From Nymphaea colorata (lineage: Eukaryota; Streptophyta; Magnoliopsida; Nymphaeales; Nymphaeaceae), in assembly GCF_008831285.2 (NCBI RefSeq), contig NC_045150.1, positions 7,328,001 to 7,392,000 of the forward strand: a stretch of DNA of 64,000 nt. The letters are read 5' to 3'. A model generated the notes under the pieces. That model saw only the letters and a program-made list of their open reading frames with translations. It made no database searches and was not told where the DNA came from. The position numbers and the translations under genes were made by a program. Each line of letters opens with the position of its first letter. The stretch's first letter is position 1. Shown in pieces: positions 20,700 to 32,329 of this stretch.

Positions 20700-22283
20700 A
20701 TTAACGTATAATATTATTCAGGTCATAGGATGCAGCTGTGGCCAAAATCATTTATTATCTTCATGGTGACTCCTTGCTGATTCACCTGAATCTTTAGCTC
20801 ACACACTTCATTCAATTTCCGATTTTTAAAGCCTATGATTTTACTGATCAATCGGAACTTCTCTTGGGGATTCAAAGAGTCCTGTTATCTACCAAAAAAA
20901 GATAATAAAAAATGGATAATGTTGCCGTCACACCCTTGTCTAAGGTCTGAGTGCACAAATGAACGGAGCTAAAAGGCCGGCAGGGACCATGGCCCCACGT
21001 CAGTTTTGAAAAAATATGAAATCATTATACAAAATTTATATAAATTTTCACTCGATCCTACTGAAAATTTTGGAAATTATACAGGAAAAAAAGTACCACC
21101 AAATAATCTGGAACTGAGAACTGATGAGTGGGTCTACCAAAGAATGACGTCCCTGCTGGGTAACTACTATAGAACCAAAATTTCCGTCCTGGATACATAT
21201 ATATATATATATAGTGTTCCCATAACAAATATTCTCTTTTATATATGTTCTTGAATGTTAAAAAAGGCCGTAAGAATTCAAGGATTCTAGAGAGAGATGG
21301 ATAAAGACCAAAAACAAATTTTACACGGGTGTCTAAAAGAGAATCTGGATTGAGACCAAACAAAAGTCTAACAGGGAGAACCATAACAAATTTCTACACC
21401 CCTTTGTCGACTTTAAAACTTCCCTTTCGCCAATGTAACTCCTCGTTAACTAGTGTTTTGAATCCACCAAAAATCGAATCGTGCATTCTTTTTGCCATTT
21501 CTCTTGGACAAGTTTTGCGCTGTACTTTCACGTGTTTTTAATTGAAAAGAACGAGGATTTCCCTCGTTTAATGTACTTTCACATGCTTCCTGTACTCTCA
21601 CATGTTTACTGTACACATTTTCTCCATGAACAAACGAGATTTCAAGATTAAAATATTTCATCTTCCTTTCAGAAATCCATGCTCGTCTTCTTTTCAAAGC
21701 ACATTTCCTCACAGAGAACCACCAAAACCAGAGCCTTCATTAGAGTGGAAGACAATCACAGGGTTGCTTGATCATGCCTCCAACAATTAAATTACAAGGA
21801 TGACGACAATAAGTGGAAGTAAAACTTTTAGTCGTGCGAAAGGCCTTTCACACAACACAGTTGGCTTCCTTCAGTTCCAAGTGCAATTTTCTTCAAGCAC
21901 TGACACGCATGTGTCTCATTCGACTGTCGCAAACAGATGGCAACAGGTATAGCATCAGGGACACCTGGGCGTGATCTCCTCACAAATAGTAATCTAGGCA
22001 ACACGTACATAGGATGCAGTGGAGAAGACAACCGACATAGCTCCACAGGAGTTAGTAGCCTTACCCATTATAAAGGGCTCTTCAAGATGATCGGCCAATT
22101 TTCAGGAGTAATGTGGCTGCTTCAACCACTGTATAGAAACAGTTCAAAGTTCAAACAAAGTTTACGTGTAACGTCACATTCTTAATCAAAGGATAAAACA
22201 GACTACAATGGAGCAAAACCTGGGAAAAAAAAAGCATGGATGATGTCTTACAAGATTTCCTGAGAAATTCTGCATTAACTACC
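20700..22283. other. Intergenic, 3' flank of the NUP42-like gene
   Basis: No gene recognised. The minus-strand frame at 21446-21712 is basic and lacks any motif I know. The stretch nearest 22283 should include the 3' UTR of the nucleoporin gene. Confidence 0.45.
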
Positions 22284-25200
22284 CTACACTCTCTGTATGA
22301 CACTAGGCGGTGGTTCGTCCTCTGGAACCTGAGAGAATATCACATGCAACAATTAGCATATTTAGTCAAGGGTGCAAATAACCAAGGCCAAGACTCATCA
22401 CATAGCCAGCATATCGACTCAGATTTTAATTCCCAATAAACTGAACATCAGCAGGTTATATTCTGCATAGGAAAAATATATTATCGATTGGACTCCCAAA
22501 ATAGGGAAAAGAACACTAAATGCATGCGAAAAATTGAAAAAAAAACCATTAGATTGAACAATGTTCTTTTCCGATTCATCGAAATTAGATGAGAAGACAG
22601 AACAAGGATTTCAGATCTCTTGAATTTTGGAGGTTGTGCATCTTATGATAAAAGAAGTTGTAAAGCATATAAAAGGCAATCTGTCACCAATATTCCTTCC
22701 TGTACTTCCTATTCTCAAACCCATGAAACCATTGCCAAGGTTCTCAATAGTGACACCCGAACACCTAAATAAAAAAAAAATGTGTGAAAATATCATCCAC
22801 CAACCAGATAAGCCCCATGAATATCAAAATTACAGTTACGATTAGAAGCTGATCAACACATGTCTTTCCATTAATTTGAGAAAAATGAAGCATGGAAGTG
22901 GATCCAAGTTCAACAGTACTGAACAGATGCTGGTCTAGGAATCCAGCTAATAATTTAAAGTAGATTTACCTCTCCCACTTCCCAATCCTCCTTTAACCAA
23001 ATGCTCATGTCCTTAGGAACGTTAGTCATATCCTCACTTCCGCTGTAATTAACAAAAGTTTTCTCAATACAGATGTAAGTTCAGATCATGTGCATAAACA
23101 TGTGACAATCACAAGAACAATAAAAAAGCCAAAGCATTACTAGTTTGTAACGTACGAAGAAGAAAAATTTGTTGGTGCTTGCATACTGCTAGGAAAACCA
23201 TTACTACTGGCATTTGTCCCATTAACAGGAAATGGCGATGCACTTGAAATTAAAGGAAATGGGGTAGCAGCAGCAAAGCTTGAACTTCCAAATGCCTGAT
23301 TTGGACCTTGACTTCCAAATGACCCTGCAAAAGCAAGAATAAATATCAAAACCACCTCTATAAGGTAGAAAAAATTCTGTTGTAAACTTGATAGTAACAG
23401 CACAAGCAGGCTTCAGCATGTTAATCTTTCTCAACACCAGCATAAAAAAATGCAAAAGCAGCAAGAATGTATTAGGAGCATGCACCAGAAATCTATGCCT
23501 ATATCTTGTGTCATCTTCCAGAGGAGTTTCACAGAGACCAATCAGGACATCTTTCCGTAGGTAATAACAGCAACCTAATTGTTGGAGAAACCAACTCCGA
23601 TATGGTCAGACAGGCTGACAGCGATGTTTTCTTTGCCCCATCTGAATATTGATATCCATAATTGTACCCTCCAGCTGGATTTTGCCCAAAAAAAACATGC
23701 AATTAAGCTAAATTTTCTCTAGTCTAACAGCATTTTAGAGAATTCTCTAAGAAAATGCAGCATAGCACTACTCCTGTACTGTCTTTAAGCATCGTTGTCA
23801 CTCAGCTTGCAAAATTGGTAAAAAACATGAAAGCATAGAGAATAGAGAGAGGACAGGAGATGGAGAAAAAATGCAATCAACTTGTAGTAAATAGAACCCT
23901 CATTACAAAGTGTAAGTCCAGCTCAACGCATTATACAAACTCAGAGGGAGTCTGAAGGTTCTTGAAGACAGGATCTACGGCCTACCAATTTTATTGAATG
24001 TCTCTGAAGGGACAAGGCCTACCAATCTGGTCTCCCACAAAAGAAAGAATACAATACGTGAACTTTGCCACCTAGATAGGCCAAAAACCATTAGACACAA
24101 GGACTCTAAAGAAAAGCAGCAAAGCAAAGAGTAAACAGTACCAATTAGTTGCAAGGGAACGGGGTGAATGAATTATGTTCATTAATTGATTTAGAATGAT
24201 CATATACTTATTTCATTGGTTTTGGAATTTAATTGTTTTATTTATATATTTTTAACTGATTTCTTTTCTGAGAAGACTTGGATCAACTAGTTCCAACTAG
24301 TGTTTTTAAGAGCCTTACTAACTTACAACCGACAGACTTACAATGAGTGACTTGCAATTTTGACCACATACCAATATATCTTACTAGAGAACACCTCCCC
24401 ATTCCTTATCAATCCCAGCTAAAAACAGAAATCATACGGCTAATTTACCATCTATGTTGCCTCAGGCTCTGCCAAACCCTCAGGCTTGGTTAGATGCCTA
24501 GGCTTGTTGTTTCTAGGCGACATAAGCTGGCCTAGGTACCCAAGAATTTACTGTTTCCTTGTTCGACAGTCTACTTCTTCTTTCTCTTTCTCTTGTACTG
24601 CTGCCTGAAGTGTTTTTTTTTTTTACTGCCTTCTTTACTTCTTGTACCATCTGAAGCAGTTTTTTCTTTTTCTCACTTCCGTTTTTATGCAGACTATATG
24701 TATGTGTGTATGTATGTATGTAGTGTCACACAAACATGGACTTCTTTTGGCATTTACAAAACTACAAGATTTTATATACACTGTGAAATATGAATAATTG
24801 TATACTGTTTTAAGTTGATCTTCCGAATATTCTCTCTATTAGAATTATAATAAAGGACAGTTTTACAACAAGCAACAATAACATGGAAGTATAATTAGTT
24901 TAAGATTTATCTTTCTCTTTTTTCTCATTAGATTAGTAATTTTAGGATTTAGTTTAGGTATCTTAAAAGTTTTAGAAATTAGATTTTTACATATTTAAGA
25001 ATCGTGCCAAGTTAACTTTAACTCAATCCAAACCCCTTTTATAATCACTCTCCAAGGGAAGCCCTTCTGAACACCATCTATACAGGACTAAAGTTGCCAA
25101 GCTTGATTCTTTGAACAACGTGCTTGTGTTGCAACTTTTTGAAAAGGGGCATAAAAAGACAAAAAGAAAAGCTCACCTTTATTTTTAGTCCTATACTAAG

Positions 25201-26612
25201 AAACCATGAAGAGTGGCAACCAAAAAGACTGTCATAAGGGGAATGTGGTAAACAGCGAACGGGAAAAAAAAATCTTATTAGGCCCGACAGGTCAAATGCA
25301 GTGCCGGGGCCCAGCCCAACAAATCTCGGCCCATCGGACTGAATGTGTCACCTGGGCCTGGCCCATTAACTTGTCACTTGTCAGTCCGGACTCAGCCCGA
25401 CAAAACCTGGCGTGGAAGAGCAACTGCAGTGCCCAGGCCCGGCCCCTTGCCAGGCCTTACCTCTCTTTCGCCTACTATTTCCTCCTTCCTTCCTCCTCCT
25501 TCCCTCTTTCGCCTATATATAGACTTCAAGATACAAATATCTCAAAATTTCAGATTCAGCTCTAGAAACAAGCACAACAACATCAAAATATTGTTGCTTT
25601 ATGTAACAAACCAACATTACCTGCGGTGGAACTATTGATATTGAAGGCAGACGATGTTTGAGCAGAAACACCAAATGGATTAGGTTGAACAAAAAAGTTA
25701 CTATGTACATTCCTGTCAAACAGGAAAAACAAATTACTAAAAGAAATAACAAATGATGAAGCAACTAATAAACAGATAGTCAAAATAAGTAACATCTCCA
25801 GTGCAATTTTTTCTTTTTTCCTTTGCACTATAGCTTGAAAAATCTGCATAAAGACAAGGCCCAAAGCCCTCTGCGTTTTTATACCCTGAATTGATTGGAG
25901 GACCAACTTGACCAAATGGCAGAGGCAAATTATTCGGGAATCCAGACGGAGATGCATTTGTGGCTGCTTGAGAGAACAAATTTGCTGCAACAGGCCCATG
26001 ATTTTGTGAACTTACATACGGCTTCTGAAGAAAGCTGTCAAATTCTGCTATCTTGTTTTTCAGCAGATTCCTCTCCCTCTCAACCTGCATCACACAATGG
26101 CTAATAAAGATGCCAACAGAATGTATACCAACCATACCAGCAGCAGCATGAGATTTGGCATCCTCTGATTTGCCTAGTATGTCCCACAAAAAATAATAAC
26201 CATGCCAAATAACAACTTCGCTAAAAAAATTGACCAATGACGAACTGGCATATTTCCGAAAAGTACGTAACCATCCACCAAGCATGCAGCCAAACATGAA
26301 AAATTCATCAAGTTTCATGAAGGGAGATAAGTCAATGCCTTGAAATGCCTATCTACAAATCATGGCAATATGTATATATATAGAGAGAGGAATTGAAATC
26401 AGCTGCCCGTGGGATATTGTCGGATAGCTAAATATTTAAAATCTGTCGCTAAAAGCTTTTAGCCACAAGAGCATTAGCAACAGTTTATAGTGTAGTAATG
26501 GTTTATGATGCTTTTAGTGATGGTTCATGGTGTTTGGTATTAAATATTTATCCATCCAGCAACATCTGGCAGCCAGCCGATTCCAGTTTTTCTATAAATA
26601 GATAAACAAATA

Positions 26613-26654
<42 letters not shown>

Positions 26655-29600
26655 ACATACGTAACTTCCTTGTGTCCAAACTAGTGAAGAGTAGATCCAT
26701 CCAAGTTTGGTAGAACTATAAGCAACAAATTCAAAAAGGCGAACCTTTAAGATCCTTTTTACTTTTGCATGTAACATCAGTTGGTTACTTATATTCATGC
26801 ATCAATTCCTTCACTTTTTTTTAGTACAAACAATTTCTTAAAATTGAACTGAGGAGTCATGCAATAATACATATAGCGCAAACTGTAATCAGAAATATCT
26901 GTAGTTATTAATTTTTTTTCATTTTGATTTGCTCAAAGAAATGGCATGTGACACAAAATTAATGTGCTAGAAGCATCTCATTCACTTACAATGAGTTGTA
27001 GTGGCAAACCTTTGCGGGAATCATCATAGGCTGCTGCTCGCAACTCTTCATAACTTATATCACCAGTAATGTCACAGGGGAGACTAGAAAAATAAATCAT
27101 AGATTTAGCTGGTTGTTAAAAGATCCAGAGATGCAAAGAATTAGAATTAAGGGTAAGGTGTTCCTAGATGACTGTACTTTTGCAGGTTCCCATGCAAGCT
27201 TTCATAAAATAACTGAATAAGCCAGTGGATTGAACTCACTACTTCCAGTGTCCATAGCAGGTAAGCTTCCAAAGAGGCTGTTCACTCTTGTAGTCTTCAA
27301 CAATTTGATATTTGCATGTTTCAGGGTTTGTGCACCTAAATGTTCACAGTTCAGGACACTAGAAGGTTAATTTTAAATGTATCGCCAAGTACATCCATCA
27401 ACCACCAGGGAGGGGAATGTGCATAAGGTCACAACTCAACTCACGTGTGAGTGGCCGCCTGCTGAGATTCTGATTGCCGAGATGATGTTGTGCTAGCTGA
27501 ATTCAGTGGAGAAAATCGGTTCCACTTGTTTTCAAATGGCTGAAAAGAGAAAAGGACACATTGGTACAACAGCTTAGACAAAAACCAAGGCATATGTTGC
27601 TTAACTAACTGATGAACTTTGGCAAAATTTGAAGCAAAGGAGATCACAGACGGCGATTTATCCAATTAAGATCAAGGGACAGAAACACAAAATATCAGGT
27701 AACACATACACTGACAAACCTTTTGATTTTGATTCTTTGCACCAAATCCAACTGGCCCTTTTGCTTGTGGAGCAGCCTTTACACCAAAGCCATAAGGGTT
27801 AGCCTCAGCTTGTGAAGCAGCCTTCGTACCAAATCCATAAGGATTGGACTCTGTTTGTTGTGGAACCGTATGAAGAAATTTACATCGCGCACCATACTGA
27901 CAACTATATAAATAACAGTCGCAGTTATAATTTATCAAATATAAGAAATGAAAAATAGATGGTGTTGTGTATCATGCACCCAAATAAAGATTCCCTAGTC
28001 ATAGGTTCCTAGTTATCATAGCACTTGGCTCATTGTCACATCGACTTTAAAAGTTTGTGGTTTATTGTTTATCAAGCCAACTAAGCACTGCCTGTAGTCT
28101 ACTGTAGGAGCAACTAAGAATGTAAATGGAATCATGGATCATATATATCTGATAACAAATCCAATTTCAAATCTGCTTATAGCCTGATCTGGTAAAGAAA
28201 TCAATCTGATTACTAATTCTAAAAAGATTCGGCATTACAGTTTCATAACTGAATCTGGAACTAAATCTAAATCTTGATCCAATAAAGATCTAACCCAATT
28301 ACATATAAATGTAGAATCTTATGCTGCTCAAATCCAAATTCACTTTTAAAAAGCAGGGCCAGATCTGCGTTTTGATCCCAAATCAGAGTACACATATATC
28401 AAACTCAGTAAAGATTGGACCTAAAATAAGCCAGAACCATTTACATATCTACAAAAAACTAATTCAGACTTGTACAGGTTATTTCATCATTACTACTTAT
28501 AAGAATTGAATAATGACAATCCCCTGCCATTGCAAGCACGAGTCACGTGCACACACACACACACATATATATATAGATATATAAGAACTCAAATTTGCTA
28601 AATGTCACCAGACAGCTAAAAATTAAAGATCCATCACCGAAAGCACCACAAACCATTCCAACATCACCATGAATTGTGGTTGCAACATAAACAGTTGCTA
28701 ATGCTCCTGTGGCAATTAAAACAGGTCTTTAATTTTAACCATCCAATAACATCCAACATCAGGAACATATATATACACATATAGTTAAAGTCAATGCTGC
28801 CAGATGCTACATAGTTCCTGGATGGCTAAAACTCTAAAAATTTGTTGCCTAAAATGACCATTAATCATCCCTAAAACTAGTATAAACCATTGCCTCACTA
28901 TAAAACGTTGCTAATGACAATGTACTGGCATTTTATAGTGACAAATTTTAAAATTTTAACCATCTAGCATCGGACATGATTGAATCGTCCTAATATTATA
29001 TATATAAGGAAGTGGTAAATGAATAAAACAGTCCTAAAAACAGAAGAAAAAAGAAAAAGAATATACATAAAAGGAGAAGCAAAAAGAAAAAGAATATACA
29101 TATATATATATATATATGGGAAATAAGTAAAACTGGTCCTAAGACAGTGGTCTTTCAAGCCTGTTTCTTCCCCTACCAGGCCTAGGATGGAGAGGATAGT
29201 AGTGAAAGGAACAGCAAAAAAGGACGTAAGAGCAAGTGCAAAGACCTTACAGCCTAGGCAGAAGTAGGCATATTAAGTGGCCTCCCTAGAAAAAGGAAAC
29301 CAATAAAATGCAATATTAATTGTTAAAATTCATGATGAAACAGAAGCATTTCTCAATCAAAAACTTACAATTGTTACTTATAACAATAAAACAATCAAAA
29401 TGCACAATATTTAACATTTAATAACATGAGAATAATACTTACAATTTTGAAAGTCAAATTTAATAAAGTTAGACAATTAAGCTTACAGATTATCAAGCAA
29501 TTAAAAATAAAAACTTACAAACAATAGTAATGATTTTCAATGTTATAAAGCATGCTAAATCTTACCACTTCCTAAATGCCACTGCTGAACCTCTAATTAC

Positions 29601-32317
29601 AATTTCAAAATCTAAAATCCTAAAACAAAACATAAAATTACTAACTTAATTAGAAAAAAGAGGACACATAAATCCTCATATGATCACAAGTTTCATGTCA
29701 TCATTTTTTTTTTGTCGTAAAAATGTCTATAAAGTAATAAACAAGAAAAAGTACTAAAACAGCAATATATACATGCTTTTATATATATATATATATATAT
29801 ATATGAAAAACAGAGTTAAAAACCTAAAATAGCTTACAATTTACAAATATTCAAAGCATAATGGTATATGAATTGGAACTGTAACTACAACTAAAAGTGT
29901 GTGCATGCACACACACACACATGCACACACACATACTTCAAATGCAAAGTCACATACAAAAAACAAGAGAAGAAAGAACTGCATAAAAATATCAAAAGAA
30001 AAAGAATATGTCTCAACAGTCGAAACAAGAATAGGAAAAAATCAAAAAATAAAAACTTCAAACAATTTCTATTGTAAAAATGGCCCAAATGAAGAACTTG
30101 ATGCTTCAGCTCCTCACTCCACCGCTCAACACGAATTCTACACCACAAGGCTTCATGTTGGTTGAAGATTGAACTCATAAAACTCTCAAAAATGAAAACC
30201 AGCTTGTTGAAGCACGATGTTGCATATCAGTAACTTAAACAACAAAACTTGCTTGCAAAGACATGAGATCCAACATAGTTGTCAAATTTACTTGAAGGGT
30301 TATGAAACAACTGCTATCTAGAGGACGAAAAAACTGAGTTTTGGATGAAAAATCTAGGGGGTCCAGGTTTTTTCATTGCCATATCAAAATTTTGTTTTCA
30401 AGAAACCCAGTTTTCCTCTCATCCAAACATCCCCAAACCAGGTTTTGGAGGCAAAACCTGGTTTTTCTTGTGTCATCCAAACAGGCCCTAAGTTGTCAAA
30501 GAAAAAAGTCTAGGCTATTGAGTGATTAGGCAAGCCTAAGCGTCTTAGACAATGTCCAATTGCCCATGTGTTATATATAATATAGCAGCACGGCAACATT
30601 AAGGCACGGGGAGGACACATGTTCCCCCTCCAAAAATATTTTCAATGTATTAGACTTTGTCAGGATGGGTTGTGCCTGCCCGATTTAGCCCAATTTTCAT
30701 TCATGCCGAGACTTTTCTTTGTTAACAAACTTTTCCTTTTTCTTTTTTTATAACTTTTCTTCTTATTTTTTTCCATGGTTTTGAGTCTTCAAAACTCATC
30801 AAGATTTCAATAGAGATACATCACAGTTTCTAAATTTAATGATGTTTAGATAAATATTATAATCAGATGTCTAATCATCTAATGTACTTAATGTCGTGCA
30901 AAATATATTAATGAAATAAAATTATTGCATATATTGCCACAAAAAAATAAATCATTTCATTATCACTAAACATGAAATGTTTTTTTTTCTTACATTGTTG
31001 GTTAATTCGTTAATAATTATTTATGTTTCTTTTATTGCATAATGCATATTTGTCCTCCTGCTAGTTTAAAATCTTCAGATATAATCATGAAGCAATGAGA
31101 CAGTAAAATAGACAGCCTAAATATGGACGCTAGCTATAAATCAGTGACAACTGAAAGCATCAAATCACTAAAAAATTGGAAGTGAGACTGTAGCTGACAA
31201 CATTTAAGAAACAAACAATAAGAAAGAATTCGACAGTACGAAATCAACAATGAGATCATAAAAGGAAGCAGTAAAAGGTAATGAGAATACCATGAAGTGC
31301 CTTCGTGTGTCTGAGTGTTCTTTCATGCTAACTTGGAAATACACATGATCAATGCAGTATTCATATTTAGATATAGCCAGTGGCGAAAGTACATGGAAGC
31401 TGGTGTGGGCAATTACCCACACCAGCCCACATAAACTTGCTTATTTTTACATTTGTACCTCATAGTCATTCCATTATTTACATATTGACTGCCCCTTAAA
31501 AGTTTTTGATGTATTAATAGTACCCTTCAGCCAGAAATTTCTGGCTCCGCTACTGGACATAGCCTCTATTATTTCGTCAATGGATCAAGAACTAGGCAAA
31601 AGGTAATGACAATACACCATGAAGCACCCTCGTGTGTGCGAGTGCTCTTTCATGCGAACTTGGATACATATGATAAGTTGAAGCACTTGTATTGAGATAC
31701 AACCTACATAATTTCGTGGGTGCATCAATGTGAAGATCATAATACGAAAAGTTTATTGACTGATAAAGAAGGGGGGGAAGTTAAGCTTCTCTAAGAACAA
31801 GGGTTTCTCTGTTAGTTGCTTCCAGCCATGTGAGGCCGTCCAGCTTTATGCCAACCACTAGATAGAAAGTACGGGTTTGCACCAATGTCTTGGGTAGAGA
31901 ATTTTAAGCAAATCGTTGCCACCATCGGCTTTCACCAGAGAGCACGAGTCAAGACGTTCATCAAATCCGTCTAGTGCTTGACATACAATACAATCTAAGA
32001 CGTTCTCGAATTCTAACTGCTGAAGCCTAAATCCATCGACTAAATGAACATTCTGAACTCAGGATTTCGTCCATGCTCTATAGAATCACCATCCCCGGCC
32101 ACCAACATCACAAAAAAAATGAAGAAAAGAGAAAACCCTCGGAGACTCTAAGCAGACTCGCCAAAAACAAGACATCCATATATCGAAACACCAGCAGAAG
32201 GCACAAACTGCCATTACCAATGGGAATATCAAAAAGAAAGACGAAAAGCAGAGGGACGGAGAAGAAAAGGAACCTTCCACGTTGGAAGTTCCTGCAGACT
32301 TCTTGCTTCCGGTACAT
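22284..32317 (-). CDS. NUP42: CCCH zinc-finger FG nucleoporin, NUP42-like, ten exons
   Basis: Coding exons on the minus strand: 32317-32274, 27903-27720, 27539-27445, 27335-27240, 27083-26990, 26084-25885, 25712-25621, 23324-23156, 23042-22970 and 22328-22284. All have GT-AG borders with frame kept, giving 363 residues. Residues 8-27 join CRNFQRGS (exon 1) to CQYGARCKFLH (exon 2), a C-x7-C-x5-C-x3-H finger. NPYGFG repeats follow, then a conserved middle (NKWNRFSPL, CKYQIVEDYKSEQPLWKLTCYGHW, DISYEELRAAAYDDSRKGL, VERERNLLKNKIAEFDSFL), an FG/Ser/Pro-rich low-complexity stretch, and the C-terminus MSIWLKEDWEVGEVPEDEPPP. This matches plant CCCH16-type proteins. NUP42 works on the cytoplasmic face of the nuclear pore, binding GLE1 through its C-terminus in mRNA export. 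The exon 4 donor has two options three bases apart; I chose GTGAGT. Confidence 0.88.
23325..25620 (-). other. Intron 7 of the NUP42-like gene (2.3 kb)
   Basis: The donor is GCAG|GTAATG and the acceptor TTTTGCAG. It contains a GC-rich block at about 25280-25460 with repeated GGCCCAGCCC-type phrases, like those at 43.4-43.7 kb, probably an old transposon end. A (TGTA)n stretch lies near 24700-24720. No gene recognised. Confidence 0.55.
26417..26575. mobile_element. MITE-like element, copy 1 (intron 5 of the NUP42-like gene)
   Basis: The ends GGATAGCTAAATATTTAAAA and (reverse complement of the right end) GGATGGATAAATATTTAATA form an imperfect inverted repeat. The interior phrase GAGCATTAGCAACAGTTTAT recurs, inverted, in the copies at 28.6 and 28.8 kb. 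Confidence 0.55.
26621..26644. repeat. (TG)n microsatellite in intron 5
   Basis: A TG run of about twelve units between AT repeats and GTAT repeats. Confidence 0.9.
28602..28763. mobile_element. MITE-like element, copy 2 (intron 1)
   Basis: Inverted relative to copy 1. Its reverse complement contains GAGCATTAGCAACTGTTTAT and GGTGCTTTCGGTGATGG, matching the interior of copy 1. The ends CAGCTAAAAATTAAAG and CTTTAATTTTAACCATCC are imperfect inverted repeats. Confidence 0.55.
28795..28981. mobile_element. MITE-like element, copy 3 (intron 1)
   Basis: The left end GATGGCTAAAACTCTAAAAA and the reverse-complemented right end GATGGTTAAAATTTTAAAAT are inverted repeats. The interior ACGTTGCTAATG matches the family core. 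It lies only about 30 bp from copy 2. Confidence 0.6.
31270..31740. repeat. Small tandem duplication (~160 bp unit), first copy split by a MITE
   Basis: The block AAAAGGTAATGAGAATACCA-TGAAGTGCC...TTTCATGCTAACTTGG at about 31273 recurs at about 31608 as AAAAGGTAATGACAATACAC with the same continuation. The first copy is interrupted at 31379 by a 177-bp element; the second is not. Confidence 0.75.
31379..31555. mobile_element. MULE-type MITE, 177 bp
   Basis: The ends AGTGGCG and CGCTACTG are inverted. A 9-bp target duplication GATATAGCC (31370-31378) / GACATAGCC (31556-31564) with one mismatch fits Mutator-like transposition. A second member, inverted, is at 63471-63648; both share GCTGGTGTGGGC near one end. 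It lies in intron 1 of the NUP42-like gene. Confidence 0.75.
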
Positions 32318-32329
32318 CTCTCCTTCCCT

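Larger units (their letters stand above)
27904..32273 (-). other. Intron 1 of the NUP42-like gene (4.37 kb)
   Basis: The donor AAG|GTTCC follows a 44-nt coding exon and the acceptor is TATATAG. The intron is rich in AT and CA microsatellites. It carries two copies of a MITE-like family (28602-28763 and 28795-28981), a MULE-type MITE (31379-31555) inside a small tandem duplication, and a stretch at 30340-30490 with CCAGGTTTTGGAGGCAAAAC and ATCCAAACAGGCCCTAAG that looks like another MITE end. Confidence 0.7.

Noticed and set aside
25206-25638. Plus-strand frames of 97-119 residues in intron 7 of the NUP42-like gene
   Set aside because: They cover a GC-rich GGCCC-type repeat fragment and have no recognisable domain.
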